Shown here: piece after piece, positions 43,110-52,264 of the stretch
How the letters are laid out: each line of letters starts with the position of its first letter
Numbering within the stretch: position 1 is the stretch's first letter
Source of the DNA: Candidatus Zhuqueibacterota bacterium
Lineage (GTDB): Bacteria; Zhuqueibacterota; Zhuqueibacteria; Thermofontimicrobiales; Thiofontviventaceae
DNA length: 64,000 nt
Assembly: GCA_016931935.1 (NCBI GenBank)
Contig: JAFGDW010000082.1
Coordinates: forward strand, 1 to 64,000
Reading direction: 5' to 3'
Position numbers and translations under genes: made by a program
Notes under the pieces: generated by a model
The model's input: only the letters and a program-made list of their open reading frames with translations
The model's database searches: none
What the model was told of the DNA's origin: nothing

Positions 43110-46100
43110 ATGAAAAGCATAAAAATCACAGTTCTGATTTTACATTGTTGTTTGATCACCCATATCGGTATTGCGCAGGAATTTGTCGTCCAAAATACAA
43201 TCCCTGTGGCTGGTGCTATAAATGTGCCGGATACAAGTACCATCCGCGTATTTTTTAACAAGAAAGTTGATCCGGTGTCTGTAAGCGCTGCAAGTTTTCA
43301 AGTGATGAATCAGGCTGCTGTCACCTATGATGGCTCATATACAATTACGGATTCCATTATTCATTTTGATCCCGATCTCGATTTCCTGTTGGGTGACACC
43401 ATCACAGTCAATCTTACAGCAGACATCACAAGCACAAATACTACTGAATTAACACCCTATTCCTGGACTTTTGCCATCAAGCCCCAGTTTAAAGTCATTC
43501 GGATTGAACCCGATAGCCTCACACAAAATGTATCCTTAAATCAATCTATCTATATCACGTGTAACGATACTATAGTCGATTCCACAGTTACTGCCGCTCA
43601 TTTCATTGTCACGAATAAACATGACGTACCAATAGCTGGTACGATAACCGTAAACGACACGGACATCGTGTTCCAACCGGATACCTTGTTTGCTTATGAC
43701 GATTCAATAAGTGTGATTCTCACTTCCGACATTATAAATGATGATGACACGCCATTGACTCCATTTACATCCTGGTTTCGTACACGTTCAGCATTTCATG
43801 TGGTTGAAGTCCATCCCGAGAACGGGAGCACCAATGTTGCACCGGGTTCACACATTTTAGTTATGTTAAGCGATGCAGTCGATCCACTCGTCACTACTGA
43901 TGAATTCATTGTACAAACTTCTGAACATGTGCCTGTACCCGGCACAATTCACTATGAAAATAATGCATTGACAATGAACTATGATCCTACCGATGATTTT
44001 CCTCCGGGCGCAGAAATACATGTGGAATTGACATCGGCAATCAAAGCTGCCGATGGTACGCCGCTCATTCCGTTTCAGTGGAATTTCAAAATCAATCAGC
44101 CACCAGATACTCCGAAACTGCTCTCCCCTGCCACAGATACTATTCTTACTATTCATCAACCGGAATTCGAATGGAACGTACCTGTGGATGTGGATGATGA
44201 CACGCTACATTTTCGGTTCGAGCTTGCGACGCATGATGATTTTACGGATGCCCTTATTTTTGAAAGTCGTGACGCGGCATATTCGCACTTATTTACTCCG
44301 CCGCCACCATTTACGTCGGGACAAGGAATATGCCGGTTTCAATTTCCAGAAGCCCTGGAGGACAGCACTTATTATTGGCGTGTAACGGCAATGGATAATG
44401 CATCTTTTGGTGAGCCATCACAGCCGTTTCAATTTAAAATCGATACATCCGCACCAATGATTACGTCTTTAGAATTCCCGTCACCTGATTTTTCAACGAA
44501 CTGGTTCAGTAATACAAACAAACCATTTGTTCAATTGTTGGTGTACTTCAGTGAGCAAAATCCGGATCGGCTTATCATAAACAGTCCGCTGTTTGCATCC
44601 GGACCGGATACCATTCCAATCGATAGCAACAATGGCAATATGGTTTCCGCGGCAATCCCAATCGGATCACAACCCGACGGGATCTATCCTGTCGGACTGA
44701 CGCTTATCGACAAGGTCGGTCTCTCAGATTCTGCGAGCGACACACTCAAACTTGACAGCACAGCTCCTGTTACATTAGCGCGTTCACCTGCAATAAGTAT
44801 TTCAGATTCTTTTACAGTGAATTGGTCAAATTCAACCGATCTCGGTTCAGGCATTGCTAACATTTTTTCCGTCAAAATAAAAATTGATGATGGTAGCTGG
44901 AATGAATGGTTGACGGAAACGTTAAACACCCAGTCAATATTTGTGGGAAGTCACGGTCACATCTATTCGTTCGAAGCAATCGCATGGGACAATGTTGGCA
45001 ATCGCGAACAGTTTACTGGCACACCGGAGTGTTCAACCACTGTTGACAATTTTGCAACCGATTCAATTCCACCTCCGCCACCGATAAATCTGGTTGCGAA
45101 TGGAACAAATCCAAGTCCCTGGCAAAATCAGCCCGGATTTACCATTACCTGGGAAAATCCCGATGATCCCAGTGGTATTAATCGCTGCTTTTACAAATTG
45201 GATGACGCACCAACCGAAAATAATGACACTACCGCCACAGTTCCGGCTATTCCGGCAATGCTTGGCATTACTGCAACGCAGGAAAATCATCAAATGCTTT
45301 ACGTATGGCTTGAAGATGGCAAAGGCAATAGTGATTATCGAAATACTGCTTCCGTTAATTTACGCTATGATGCAACCGCGCCGACCGGAACAATTGCCCA
45401 TTCAATTCCGGTGAGCCAATTGGAAACATTCACAGTGAGTTGGACCAGTGGCAGTGACGGAAATGGTTCCGGATTATCCGGAACGTACGATGTTCGTATG
45501 AAAATAAATAATGGCGACTGGACTGATTGGCAATCCTCCGTTGATTTCACAAGCGCATCATTCACCGGTGTTCACGGCAATTTGTATTCATTCGAGGCCG
45601 CCGCTTGGGATGTGGCCGGTAATTTGGAAGTATTTAACGGCGTCGCCGAATGCTCGACCTATGTGGATACAACAAAATTTAATATTGTTGATTTTTATCC
45701 GGCTGATCAAGCAACTAACATTTCTCCGGATGATAGTATATGGGTAAAATTTAATCGTCAAGTCGATGAAAACAGCATTCATGCCGGAACGTTTCTCGTT
45801 GCAAATCAGGATGGACATAGCATCACCGGCGCTACGAATGTTTCGACGGATTCACTGAGCGTAACATTTATTCCGACCGAAGCTTTTGCAACGGGAGATT
45901 CAATCACGGTAACATTAACCGACGAAATAACAGACATTTCTGGTACTATGCTGACGCCGTTTCAATGGCGTTTTTCCATCGTACCGTACAAACCGGCAGC
46001 CGGAGCGCCGCTAATAGAACATGTGATTAATTATCCAAATCCGTTTTCACCCGGAGCAACAACGACAATCAAGTATAAAATTTCCGATGATGCAACGGTT

Positions 46101-46340
46101 TCAATTAACATTTACAACCTGGCTGGCGAACACATTCTTGAATTGATGAATGATGACAAAACCGTTAGCTACTCCCCATCTGGCCATGAGGTGATGTGGG
46201 ATGGCACTAATTTCATGCATCAAACCCTGGCAAATGGAATTTACATATGCGAAGTTGTCGCTGTCGGTGTTAATTCGGGTCAGGAAGAACGGAAGTACCG
46301 TAAAATTGCCATTTACGGTGGCAGAATGCCGGCTCGGTAA
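43110..46340 (+). CDS. secreted multi-domain Ig-like protein with T9SS/FlgD-type C-terminal domain
   Basis: A 1076-residue protein with a signal peptide (about 1-22, ending GIAQ). Residues 25-330 hold three SbsA-type Ig-like domains (Big_5; PVAGAINVPDTSTIRVFFNKKVD and VVEVHPENGSTNVAPGSHIL are domain starts, given here in pieces). A longer Fn3-like region follows, then a fourth such domain (FYPADQATNISPDDSIWVKF) and a C-terminal FlgD Ig-like/sorting domain (VINYPNPFSPGATTTIKYKI). It is probably exported to the surface by a type IX-like route, consistent with the PorV/PorQ-type gene just downstream. The ligand is unknown. It lies inside the kinase-phosphatase run. Confidence 0.78.
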   Translation: MKSIKITVLILHCCLITHIGIAQEFVVQNTIPVAGAINVPDTSTIRVFFNKKVDPVSVSAASFQVMNQAAVTYDGSYTITDSIIHFDPDLDFLLGDTITVNLTADITSTNTTELTPYSWTFAIKPQFKVIRIEPDSLTQNVSLNQSIYITCNDTIVDSTVTAAHFIVTNKHDVPIAGTITVNDTDIVFQPDTLFAYDDSISVILTSDIINDDDTPLTPFTSWFRTRSAFHVVEVHPENGSTNVAPGSHILVMLSDAVDPLVTTDEFIVQTSEHVPVPGTIHYENNALTMNYDPTDDFPPGAEIHVELTSAIKAADGTPLIPFQWNFKINQPPDTPKLLSPATDTILTIHQPEFEWNVPVDVDDDTLHFRFELATHDDFTDALIFESRDAAYSHLFTPPPPFTSGQGICRFQFPEALEDSTYYWRVTAMDNASFGEPSQPFQFKIDTSAPMITSLEFPSPDFSTNWFSNTNKPFVQLLVYFSEQNPDRLIINSPLFASGPDTIPIDSNNGNMVSAAIPIGSQPDGIYPVGLTLIDKVGLSDSASDTLKLDSTAPVTLARSPAISISDSFTVNWSNSTDLGSGIANIFSVKIKIDDGSWNEWLTETLNTQSIFVGSHGHIYSFEAIAWDNVGNREQFTGTPECSTTVDNFATDSIPPPPPINLVANGTNPSPWQNQPGFTITWENPDDPSGINRCFYKLDDAPTENNDTTATVPAIPAMLGITATQENHQMLYVWLEDGKGNSDYRNTASVNLRYDATAPTGTIAHSIPVSQLETFTVSWTSGSDGNGSGLSGTYDVRMKINNGDWTDWQSSVDFTSASFTGVHGNLYSFEAAAWDVAGNLEVFNGVAECSTYVDTTKFNIVDFYPADQATNISPDDSIWVKFNRQVDENSIHAGTFLVANQDGHSITGATNVSTDSLSVTFIPTEAFATGDSITVTLTDEITDISGTMLTPFQWRFSIVPYKPAAGAPLIEHVINYPNPFSPGATTTIKYKISDDATVSINIYNLAGEHILELMNDDKTVSYSPSGHEVMWDGTNFMHQTLANGIYICEVVAVGVNSGQEERKYRKIAIYGGRMPAR

Positions 46341-46372
46341 TATCGCAAAAGTAGTCATTTAAGGAATCGAAA

Positions 46373-47386
46373 ATGCAAAAAACTATTATTGCATGCTTGA
46401 TTATTTTAATATACCTGTTATCGTCTCCCTGCATTCAGGCAGGTGAAAATGCCAGCTCATTTCTTGATATTGAAGTCGGAGCGCGGGCAATGGGCATGGG
46501 TGGCGCCTATACAGCGTTAGCTTCGGATGGATCAGCCTTATATTGGAATCCGGCTGGTGTGGGCTGGAGTAAGCGTCCTCAACTATTTAGTTCGGTGCTT
46601 TCCCAAACAGCCGGAAATTGGAGCGGACTGGATGAGCTTAGTTCACAACATTATTTTTTCAGTGTCATTGTGCCCGTTTCAAAATATGGTGCACTTGCCG
46701 TGGGCTGGAAAAATTTTTCCATTCGTGATATTGAAATACGTTCGGACGGCTCGGATTGGAGCAGCACCGGAAATATGTTCGACGACCAGGAAAATGCTTT
46801 CTATCTGACATATGCGAAATCACTCATTGAGAATCAACTTGCTGTGGGAATTTCGCTCGTATACGTTCAGCAAAAGTTCACATTCGATGCCGCAGCATCG
46901 GCAGACGCTTTAGGAATAAATATTGGCATGATGTATCATGTTTCTGATTATGTTACCGTTGGCATAAAAGTGGACGATGATATGGAATTGAAATGGAAAT
47001 ATGGCGGAAGCGACACGATTCCGTTTAAATCCCGTGCTGGTGTTGCCGTTCATTTATTCAACAATTCACTCATTTTATCGTCTGATGCTGAACAACGTCG
47101 TGAATGGCCATTTCGATTGTCCGGGGGAGCAGAATATACATTGCGGCCGTCCCTGTTCCTGGCATCAACTTTGGTGGAAAATTCTGCTATCATGCTGCGA
47201 GCCGGAATTGATAATGGATTTACTGAAAATCGCTACAATGACGCCAACCTGATTACCTCAGTAAATCCGACGTTCGGATTTGGATTGAACTTTAATTTAA
47301 ATCAGCTCACGCTCGCGCTTGATTATTCATTTGGCCAGTATCGGCTGGGCAATCAAAATCGTATAAATGCTGCGATTACTTTTTAA
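46373..47386 (+). CDS. PorV/PorQ-family outer-membrane protein
   Basis: The 337-residue protein has a signal peptide (ending IQAG) and the conserved start of the PorV/PorQ family: ASSFLDIEVGARAMGMGGAYTALASDGSALYWNPAGVG, seen in two pieces. Its remaining alternating strands form an outer-membrane barrel of the FadL-like group. In type IX secretion PorV shuttles cargo with C-terminal sorting domains. The gene directly upstream encodes such a cargo-like protein. AAGGAATC precedes the ATG, which is 32 bases past the Ig-protein stop. Confidence 0.82.
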   Translation: MQKTIIACLIILIYLLSSPCIQAGENASSFLDIEVGARAMGMGGAYTALASDGSALYWNPAGVGWSKRPQLFSSVLSQTAGNWSGLDELSSQHYFFSVIVPVSKYGALAVGWKNFSIRDIEIRSDGSDWSSTGNMFDDQENAFYLTYAKSLIENQLAVGISLVYVQQKFTFDAAASADALGINIGMMYHVSDYVTVGIKVDDDMELKWKYGGSDTIPFKSRAGVAVHLFNNSLILSSDAEQRREWPFRLSGGAEYTLRPSLFLASTLVENSAIMLRAGIDNGFTENRYNDANLITSVNPTFGFGLNFNLNQLTLALDYSFGQYRLGNQNRINAAITF

Positions 47387-47401
47387 GTTGCGGAGGCATC
47401 C

Positions 47402-48016
47402 ATGAAACTATATATGCTTGGTGTCATTTGTCTGTTTTTAGTAATAATTCTTCCCGAGTCTGTCGTTCACGCTCAGTACTCACAAGCAGAAATAAACCTG
47501 GCAATACAACGACTCCAGGAGCGTGGATTTCTGGATTCATTCGTTAACAAGACTGCCGATGATCCCAAACAGGTGGCTATTCGCGCGGATATTTTACTGG
47601 CATCATATCATATTTTGCGTGAACTTGACAAGATAAAAACCCGGCCAGCCAGCCCTGTAGATAATGACTTGCAACCCCTGCGCCTGGCAGTAAACAATCT
47701 GACATCACGATTGGATCAAATGGAAACCAACGATCAGACAGTTATGAACAATCCCAAAATGCTTACCCATATTTTTAATGAAGTCGATACGTATCTGTCG
47801 AATAGCCTGGCGCTACGGGGAGTCCAAAAATCCGTGCAAAGCCTCGAACAGCAGAACACAGATCTCGAAGGTAAAATTCGTGCGGTTGAAAGTAAATTCG
47901 ACAAACTGGCGATAAATGGCAATCATAATATGGAAAAAAAAGTACGAACATCCCAGATATTGGCAGGAACAAGCCTGGTGTTAACACTGATTACTTCACT
48001 TTTAGCAGCGAGATAA
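47402..48016 (+). CDS. coiled-coil membrane-associated protein of unknown function
   Basis: A 204-residue protein with a signal peptide or anchor (1-24, ending VHAQ). Heptad-rich stretches lie at about 85-115 and 145-175 (LRLAVNNLTSRLDQMET and SVQSLEQQNTDLEGKIRAVES), and a hydrophobic C-terminal span at 183-201. It may tether or multimerise envelope partners. GGAGG precedes the ATG by 6 bases. It is 15 bases after the PorV-type gene and 4 bases before the FHA-propeller gene, so it is an operon member. No family is recognised. Confidence 0.65.
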   Translation: MKLYMLGVICLFLVIILPESVVHAQYSQAEINLAIQRLQERGFLDSFVNKTADDPKQVAIRADILLASYHILRELDKIKTRPASPVDNDLQPLRLAVNNLTSRLDQMETNDQTVMNNPKMLTHIFNEVDTYLSNSLALRGVQKSVQSLEQQNTDLEGKIRAVESKFDKLAINGNHNMEKKVRTSQILAGTSLVLTLITSLLAAR

Positions 48017-48020
48017 ATCC

Positions 48021-50483
48021 ATGTGGAAATTGCTTATCAAACGACACGATGAAATAATTCAGGAACTTGACCTGGCAATTACAAAATTTCCCATTTCCAT
48101 TGGCAGCGCTTCCGATAATAACATTGTCGTGAAAGGACCCAAAATCAAGCAGCACCACATTGCCATCGATGAGATTGACGGCAAAATGTACGCCTATGCG
48201 ATTGGAAACGATATTGAAGTCGATTTGAATAACAAGCCGATGGATTTACTGCAAAAAATAACCGAAAACGATACATTAAAATTTGGTACAATTGAGCTTC
48301 AAATAAAAAAACTACCGCTTGAATCCTTTATTGATGATGAAGTACAGGAACCAGTTGCTGACATCGATCAAACCACCGAGATAGATGCTTATGTAGAAAA
48401 AACTAAACTCATCGATGATCGAACCCAAATAATCGATCACAATTTACCGGCACAGCAATCCGAAAGTACGCATCGTCAATCTCCAACAGATGACCGGACT
48501 CAATTTATTGCACCGGATGAAGGTGACCATCATAATAGGGACAGCACTCAATTTATCGACAATAGCGGCATAAATTTTCCGCCGGCGGAATATCAGTCTG
48601 ACCCTAATGATCTGCCACATTACTTAATCGCTATTTATGGGCCGCACATTGGCACCAAATACCGGCTTAAAATGGGCGATACAAAAATCGGGCGTGATGC
48701 GAACTTAAATGATATTGTAATCAACAAAACCATCAAGGGACAAAAGGATTCCAGTATTTCGAGACGCCACGCCACAATTCACTTTCACCAGGGTCAATAT
48801 TTTGTTTCGGATAAACGCAGTCACACTCGTACATATGTCAACAAACAAAAACTTGACGAACAGGATATTGTGGCACTGTCCCCCAACGATGAGATCGAAA
48901 TTGTGAGCGATAAAAAAAGCAGCATTTTTCGGTTTGTCCGGGATGGCGAATTTGATGTCCGGCCACCTCGTAAGGCCGGTCTGTGGTGGATTCGTAATCA
49001 GACGCAGTATGCTGCAATTTTATCAGCGATCATCGGAATCATTTGTCTAATAGTGATTTATTCAAGCTTTACTCGTTCGCGTGTCATCACAAATGTACCC
49101 GATCAACTCAACGTAACCGCATCGACATGGCTTTCCGCTGAATTGCCAATTTCTCGGTCGCTGGTTTCCAATCCGGCTTTGGATGACATCGATGGTGATG
49201 GTGTGCCTGAATTTATTTATCTTGATGCGGATGGACATCTGAATGCATTAAATTGCATTTCCAAACAGCCGATTTGGGCGAAGATCGAAAATGTTCAGGC
49301 GATCGACAAAACATCGATTATTCTGGCGGATATAAATGCAAACGGTTTGAATGATATAATTATGGCGGCGCGAAATTCCCGTATTCATATTTTTGACGGC
49401 CAAAACGGTTTGCTAATTGACCGCAGCGATTTTCTGTCCGGTCAATTCGTTGGTTCTCCTGCAGTCGGTGATTTCAACAATGATGGCATGGCTGATTTTG
49501 CTATTTGTACCGAAACCGGAAAACTTTATGTTGGCTACTCCCGTGATAACAGAATCGATTGGGAAAGCTATACATCAGATGATAACACACAGAGCACACC
49601 AACAATTATTGAGGATAATATCCTGTTCGGGACTGAAAACGGGAAAGTGAATATTTTTAATATCTCCCGGCAAACGTTTTCCAGTATCAATGTTAATGAA
49701 GCGCTCAATGCCGCCAAAGGGAAATGGACCGAGGATAACACGATTCGCAGTACAATTTCATACGGTACAATCGCACCGTCACGGCATATTATGATTGTGC
49801 CCACGCGTGAATACAATATTATTGCATTTGAAGAATTGACAAATCGTTGGCTTTGGTTTGACACATTCGAGGCGCCAATCGCACAATTTCCTGATGTCAT
49901 CCCTTCGGCTGTGTTCAATAATGTCGATCAAAAGGGTGCACCCAATGTTATTTTTGGCAGTCATAATGGGGTGATTAAAGGTTACAATGGCAGCCAGCCA
50001 GGACAAAATCCGGGAATTTGGGAGTATGGCCGATTGTTTGACGATCAATTCCTTAGCAACCCTGCACTTGCTGACATCGACAAAGACGGAATCGCTGACG
50101 TGATTATTGGCGGCGCTTCAGGGAAATTATATATTATCAACGGAAGCACCGCTGCCAATATGTTCACCAGTGAAGCAGCTCAGCAGTTTTCCACAACACC
50201 GCTCATCGGTGATATTGATAATGATCATCATCTCGATATTCTATGCATGGCAAATGATTTTTCTGTGATGCGATATTCGACGAATGCGTCCATCTTACCG
50301 GGTACGATCGTCTGGAATCAACGGGATAATTCATCGTCGCATGCAAACGTTCAAATCTACAAATTTCCGTCGGCCTCAAGTGACGTAATACTTATATTGA
50401 TTGCCATTGTCCTATTAATATTAATTCTGTTGTATCATTATTATCAACATTCAAAAATAAAAAAACTTATGCAGCATATTTGA
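48021..50483 (+). CDS. membrane FHA-domain protein with extracytoplasmic FG-GAP propeller
   Basis: The 820-residue protein has a degenerate FHA-like domain (1-100), then a Thr-rich linker with three near-repeats RTQIID, RTQFIA and STQFID (about 132-180), and a clear FHA domain (195-310; GRDANLNDIVINK and SSISRRHATIHF). A membrane span (330-350) leads to FG-GAP/integrin-like repeats (DDIDGDGVPEFIYLDADG, GDFNNDGMADFAICTE, ADIDKDGIADVIIGG, GDIDNDHHLDILCMA), and a second span (788-808) closes it. FHA domains bind phosphothreonine, so it should read the output of the kinase at 40388. The propeller would face the periplasm. Confidence 0.85.
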   Translation: MWKLLIKRHDEIIQELDLAITKFPISIGSASDNNIVVKGPKIKQHHIAIDEIDGKMYAYAIGNDIEVDLNNKPMDLLQKITENDTLKFGTIELQIKKLPLESFIDDEVQEPVADIDQTTEIDAYVEKTKLIDDRTQIIDHNLPAQQSESTHRQSPTDDRTQFIAPDEGDHHNRDSTQFIDNSGINFPPAEYQSDPNDLPHYLIAIYGPHIGTKYRLKMGDTKIGRDANLNDIVINKTIKGQKDSSISRRHATIHFHQGQYFVSDKRSHTRTYVNKQKLDEQDIVALSPNDEIEIVSDKKSSIFRFVRDGEFDVRPPRKAGLWWIRNQTQYAAILSAIIGIICLIVIYSSFTRSRVITNVPDQLNVTASTWLSAELPISRSLVSNPALDDIDGDGVPEFIYLDADGHLNALNCISKQPIWAKIENVQAIDKTSIILADINANGLNDIIMAARNSRIHIFDGQNGLLIDRSDFLSGQFVGSPAVGDFNNDGMADFAICTETGKLYVGYSRDNRIDWESYTSDDNTQSTPTIIEDNILFGTENGKVNIFNISRQTFSSINVNEALNAAKGKWTEDNTIRSTISYGTIAPSRHIMIVPTREYNIIAFEELTNRWLWFDTFEAPIAQFPDVIPSAVFNNVDQKGAPNVIFGSHNGVIKGYNGSQPGQNPGIWEYGRLFDDQFLSNPALADIDKDGIADVIIGGASGKLYIINGSTAANMFTSEAAQQFSTTPLIGDIDNDHHLDILCMANDFSVMRYSTNASILPGTIVWNQRDNSSSHANVQIYKFPSASSDVILILIAIVLLILILLYHYYQHSKIKKLMQHI

Positions 50484-50497
50484 TGACAGGCTGAACA

Positions 50498-51781
50498 ATG
50501 AAAATTATCTTCTCTGCAGCTACGGACGTTGGTCAAAAGCGGGAACGGAACGAAGACTATTTTACAGTTGTTCCTGAACACAATTTGGCAGTTCTGTGCG
50601 ATGGTATGGGTGGACTTAACGCTGGTGATGTTGCCAGCCGCGCCACTGTCCGAATTGTGAGCAATGTGTTTAAAAAGCATCTGGAACGAAAAATTGCACC
50701 CGTGTATGTCGATATCAACACGACGCTTCCCAATGAGGCAAAATATATTGTGGGCGCAATTCGTTTAGCAAACCGACATTTGACAAATATCACACCCGTA
50801 AAAGGCGGCGCCCGGCAACAGATGGGAACAACCATCGAGGTGGCCTATTTTGCCGGCAATAATCTTTTCATCGGGCATGTTGGCGATAGTAGAATTTATC
50901 GTCTACGGAACCAGACGCTGGAACAATTAACCGATGACCATTCATGGGTTAATGAATTACTACAGGACAAAGAGATAACCGAGGCCGAAGCTGAAAATTT
51001 TCATGCCCGCAATGTAATTACACGGGCATTGGGTGTTAAACCCACCGTTAAAATTGACATCCTTATTTCAGAAGTTCAACCCGGCGATAAATACCTGCTC
51101 TGCTCCGACGGACTAACAGGGCCTGTTTCCGATGAGCTTATAAAGCAAGAACTTGTTCGATGCGGGAACGATATTCAGTCGGTGACCCGTCAACTCATTA
51201 CTGCTGCTAATAACAACGGCGGGCCGGATAATATTACACTTGCCATCGCCCATGTTGTATCAGTATCCAATCAGACATACAAGCTTTCCCGTGTTTCACA
51301 AACAATCCCGGAAGAAACGCCGGGCATCATCAGCGATGCCAATAAACTGTTACATGATATTTACGGAAAGCGACAAAAACGTCCGCTCTGGTCAGTTATG
51401 GCTGCATTTGTCATTTTAGTTATCATTATAACATCGTTTATGCTATGGAAAGGCAAACCCGCGCCCACCAGTATTTCGGAAACAAATCATCAACCACCAG
51501 TCGTTGAACAAACTTTACCCGTAGAAACGACGACCGAATTACCGCAACACGAAGAGCAAGCGTTTGGAACACTTCACATTGTTATCTGGTCAGTTGAAAA
51601 TAAACAAGCAGATGTGTTTCTTGATGGTAAGCCGCTGGGAAAAGCATTAAATATTTACAACGAAGGGATAAAAGTGACACCCGGCAGGCACAATTTGGTA
51701 TTAAAATTAAACTCACTCGAAATCTATAATAACACATTTACAATAAGTGCATCGGGGAAAAAGACAGTCGAAATTGACTAA
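50498..51781 (+). CDS. PP2C-family Ser/Thr phosphatase with membrane anchor
   Basis: A 427-residue PPM/PP2C phosphatase. It has ATDVGQKRERNEDYF, CDGMGGLNAGDVAS (metal Asp and Gly), HVGDSRIYRL, LLCSDGLTGPVSD and the late GGPDNITLAIAHV. A membrane span (about 297-318) follows, then an extracytoplasmic segment ending in a PEGA-like domain (ADVFLDGKPLGKAL). The catalytic domain is cytoplasmic. It reverses phosphorylation by the kinase at 40388 and completes the kinase/FHA/phosphatase set. It starts 14 bases after the FHA-propeller stop. Confidence 0.93.
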   Translation: MKIIFSAATDVGQKRERNEDYFTVVPEHNLAVLCDGMGGLNAGDVASRATVRIVSNVFKKHLERKIAPVYVDINTTLPNEAKYIVGAIRLANRHLTNITPVKGGARQQMGTTIEVAYFAGNNLFIGHVGDSRIYRLRNQTLEQLTDDHSWVNELLQDKEITEAEAENFHARNVITRALGVKPTVKIDILISEVQPGDKYLLCSDGLTGPVSDELIKQELVRCGNDIQSVTRQLITAANNNGGPDNITLAIAHVVSVSNQTYKLSRVSQTIPEETPGIISDANKLLHDIYGKRQKRPLWSVMAAFVILVIIITSFMLWKGKPAPTSISETNHQPPVVEQTLPVETTTELPQHEEQAFGTLHIVIWSVENKQADVFLDGKPLGKALNIYNEGIKVTPGRHNLVLKLNSLEIYNNTFTISASGKKTVEID

Positions 51782-51808
51782 TAATATGAATGACTATTTG
51801 AACCACAA

Positions 51809-51870
51809 GCCTTCGACTTCGCTCAGGCTGAAGCACTATCTTCACAGTGAGCGGAGTCGAACTGTGAAAC
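51809..51870. repeat. facing pair of repeat cores (REPIN-like)
   Basis: CCTTCGACTTCGCTCAGG (51810-51827) and GTGAGCGGAGTCGAAC (51846-51861) are inverted copies of the same core. This doublet lies just past the phosphatase stop, so it may act at the transcript end. Confidence 0.6.
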
Positions 51871-51958
51871 TTTATAATTATAAAGCCATATCAATTTTCA
51901 ACTGGTCATTCATATAATATAAAATTATATTAAGGAAACGATACAGGTATGCGTTGTA

Positions 51959-52083
51959 GGGGGGTTAAGATTTACGGAAAATCTTCATGCTAAACGAAGT
52001 TGAAGCGTGTTGTCTTATTATAAGTTATAATCCTTCGACTCCGCTCAGGATGTGGCCAGAGATAACTTATGATAATACGGCCT
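51959..52083 (-). repeat. 133-bp repeat, decayed copy D
   Basis: It matches the reverse of copy A through the interior (CATGCTAAACGAAGTTGAAG, then CTTCGACTCCGCTCAGGATG) and ends CTTATGATAATACGGCC like copy C. The ends are degraded. It marks the gap between the phosphatase gene and the Tad locus. Confidence 0.65.
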
Positions 52084-52264
52084 TTCCAATAGAGGGAATC
52101 AGGAAATGCTCCGCTAAGGTATTTGAGACTCAATTGCAATCAGAACATCCACTCGTTTTCTCAAATCACAAAAAAAAATCCTACGTTTCCGTTTTATATT
52201 TTACGCCAAACGCCAACAGCAAATAGCCAATAGTCCCCCACCAATAAGCACCTGCGATTAGTTT

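Larger units (their letters stand above)
51782..52264. other. 483-bp intergenic region with repeat cores
   Basis: It separates the convergent phosphatase operon and Tad locus. A facing pair of repeat cores (51809-51870) and a decayed 133-bp element (51959-52083) fill much of it. An open frame at 51987-52226 is a translation of that repeat. I see no separate gene, and no pilin gene. Confidence 0.5.

Noticed and set aside
11520-52083. dispersed CTTCGACT repeats as a possible CRISPR array
   Set aside because: The copies are kilobases apart, palindromic and 133 bp long; no regularly spaced short repeats or cas genes are present.
51987-52226. 79-codon open frame between the phosphatase and FHA genes
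   Set aside because: It covers the decayed repeat copy D and has no ribosome binding site or family features.
51782-52264. Flp pilin gene in the gap beside the Tad locus
   Set aside because: No short ORF with a basic start, Gly-Glu cleavage site and hydrophobic helix is present; the space is filled by repeats.
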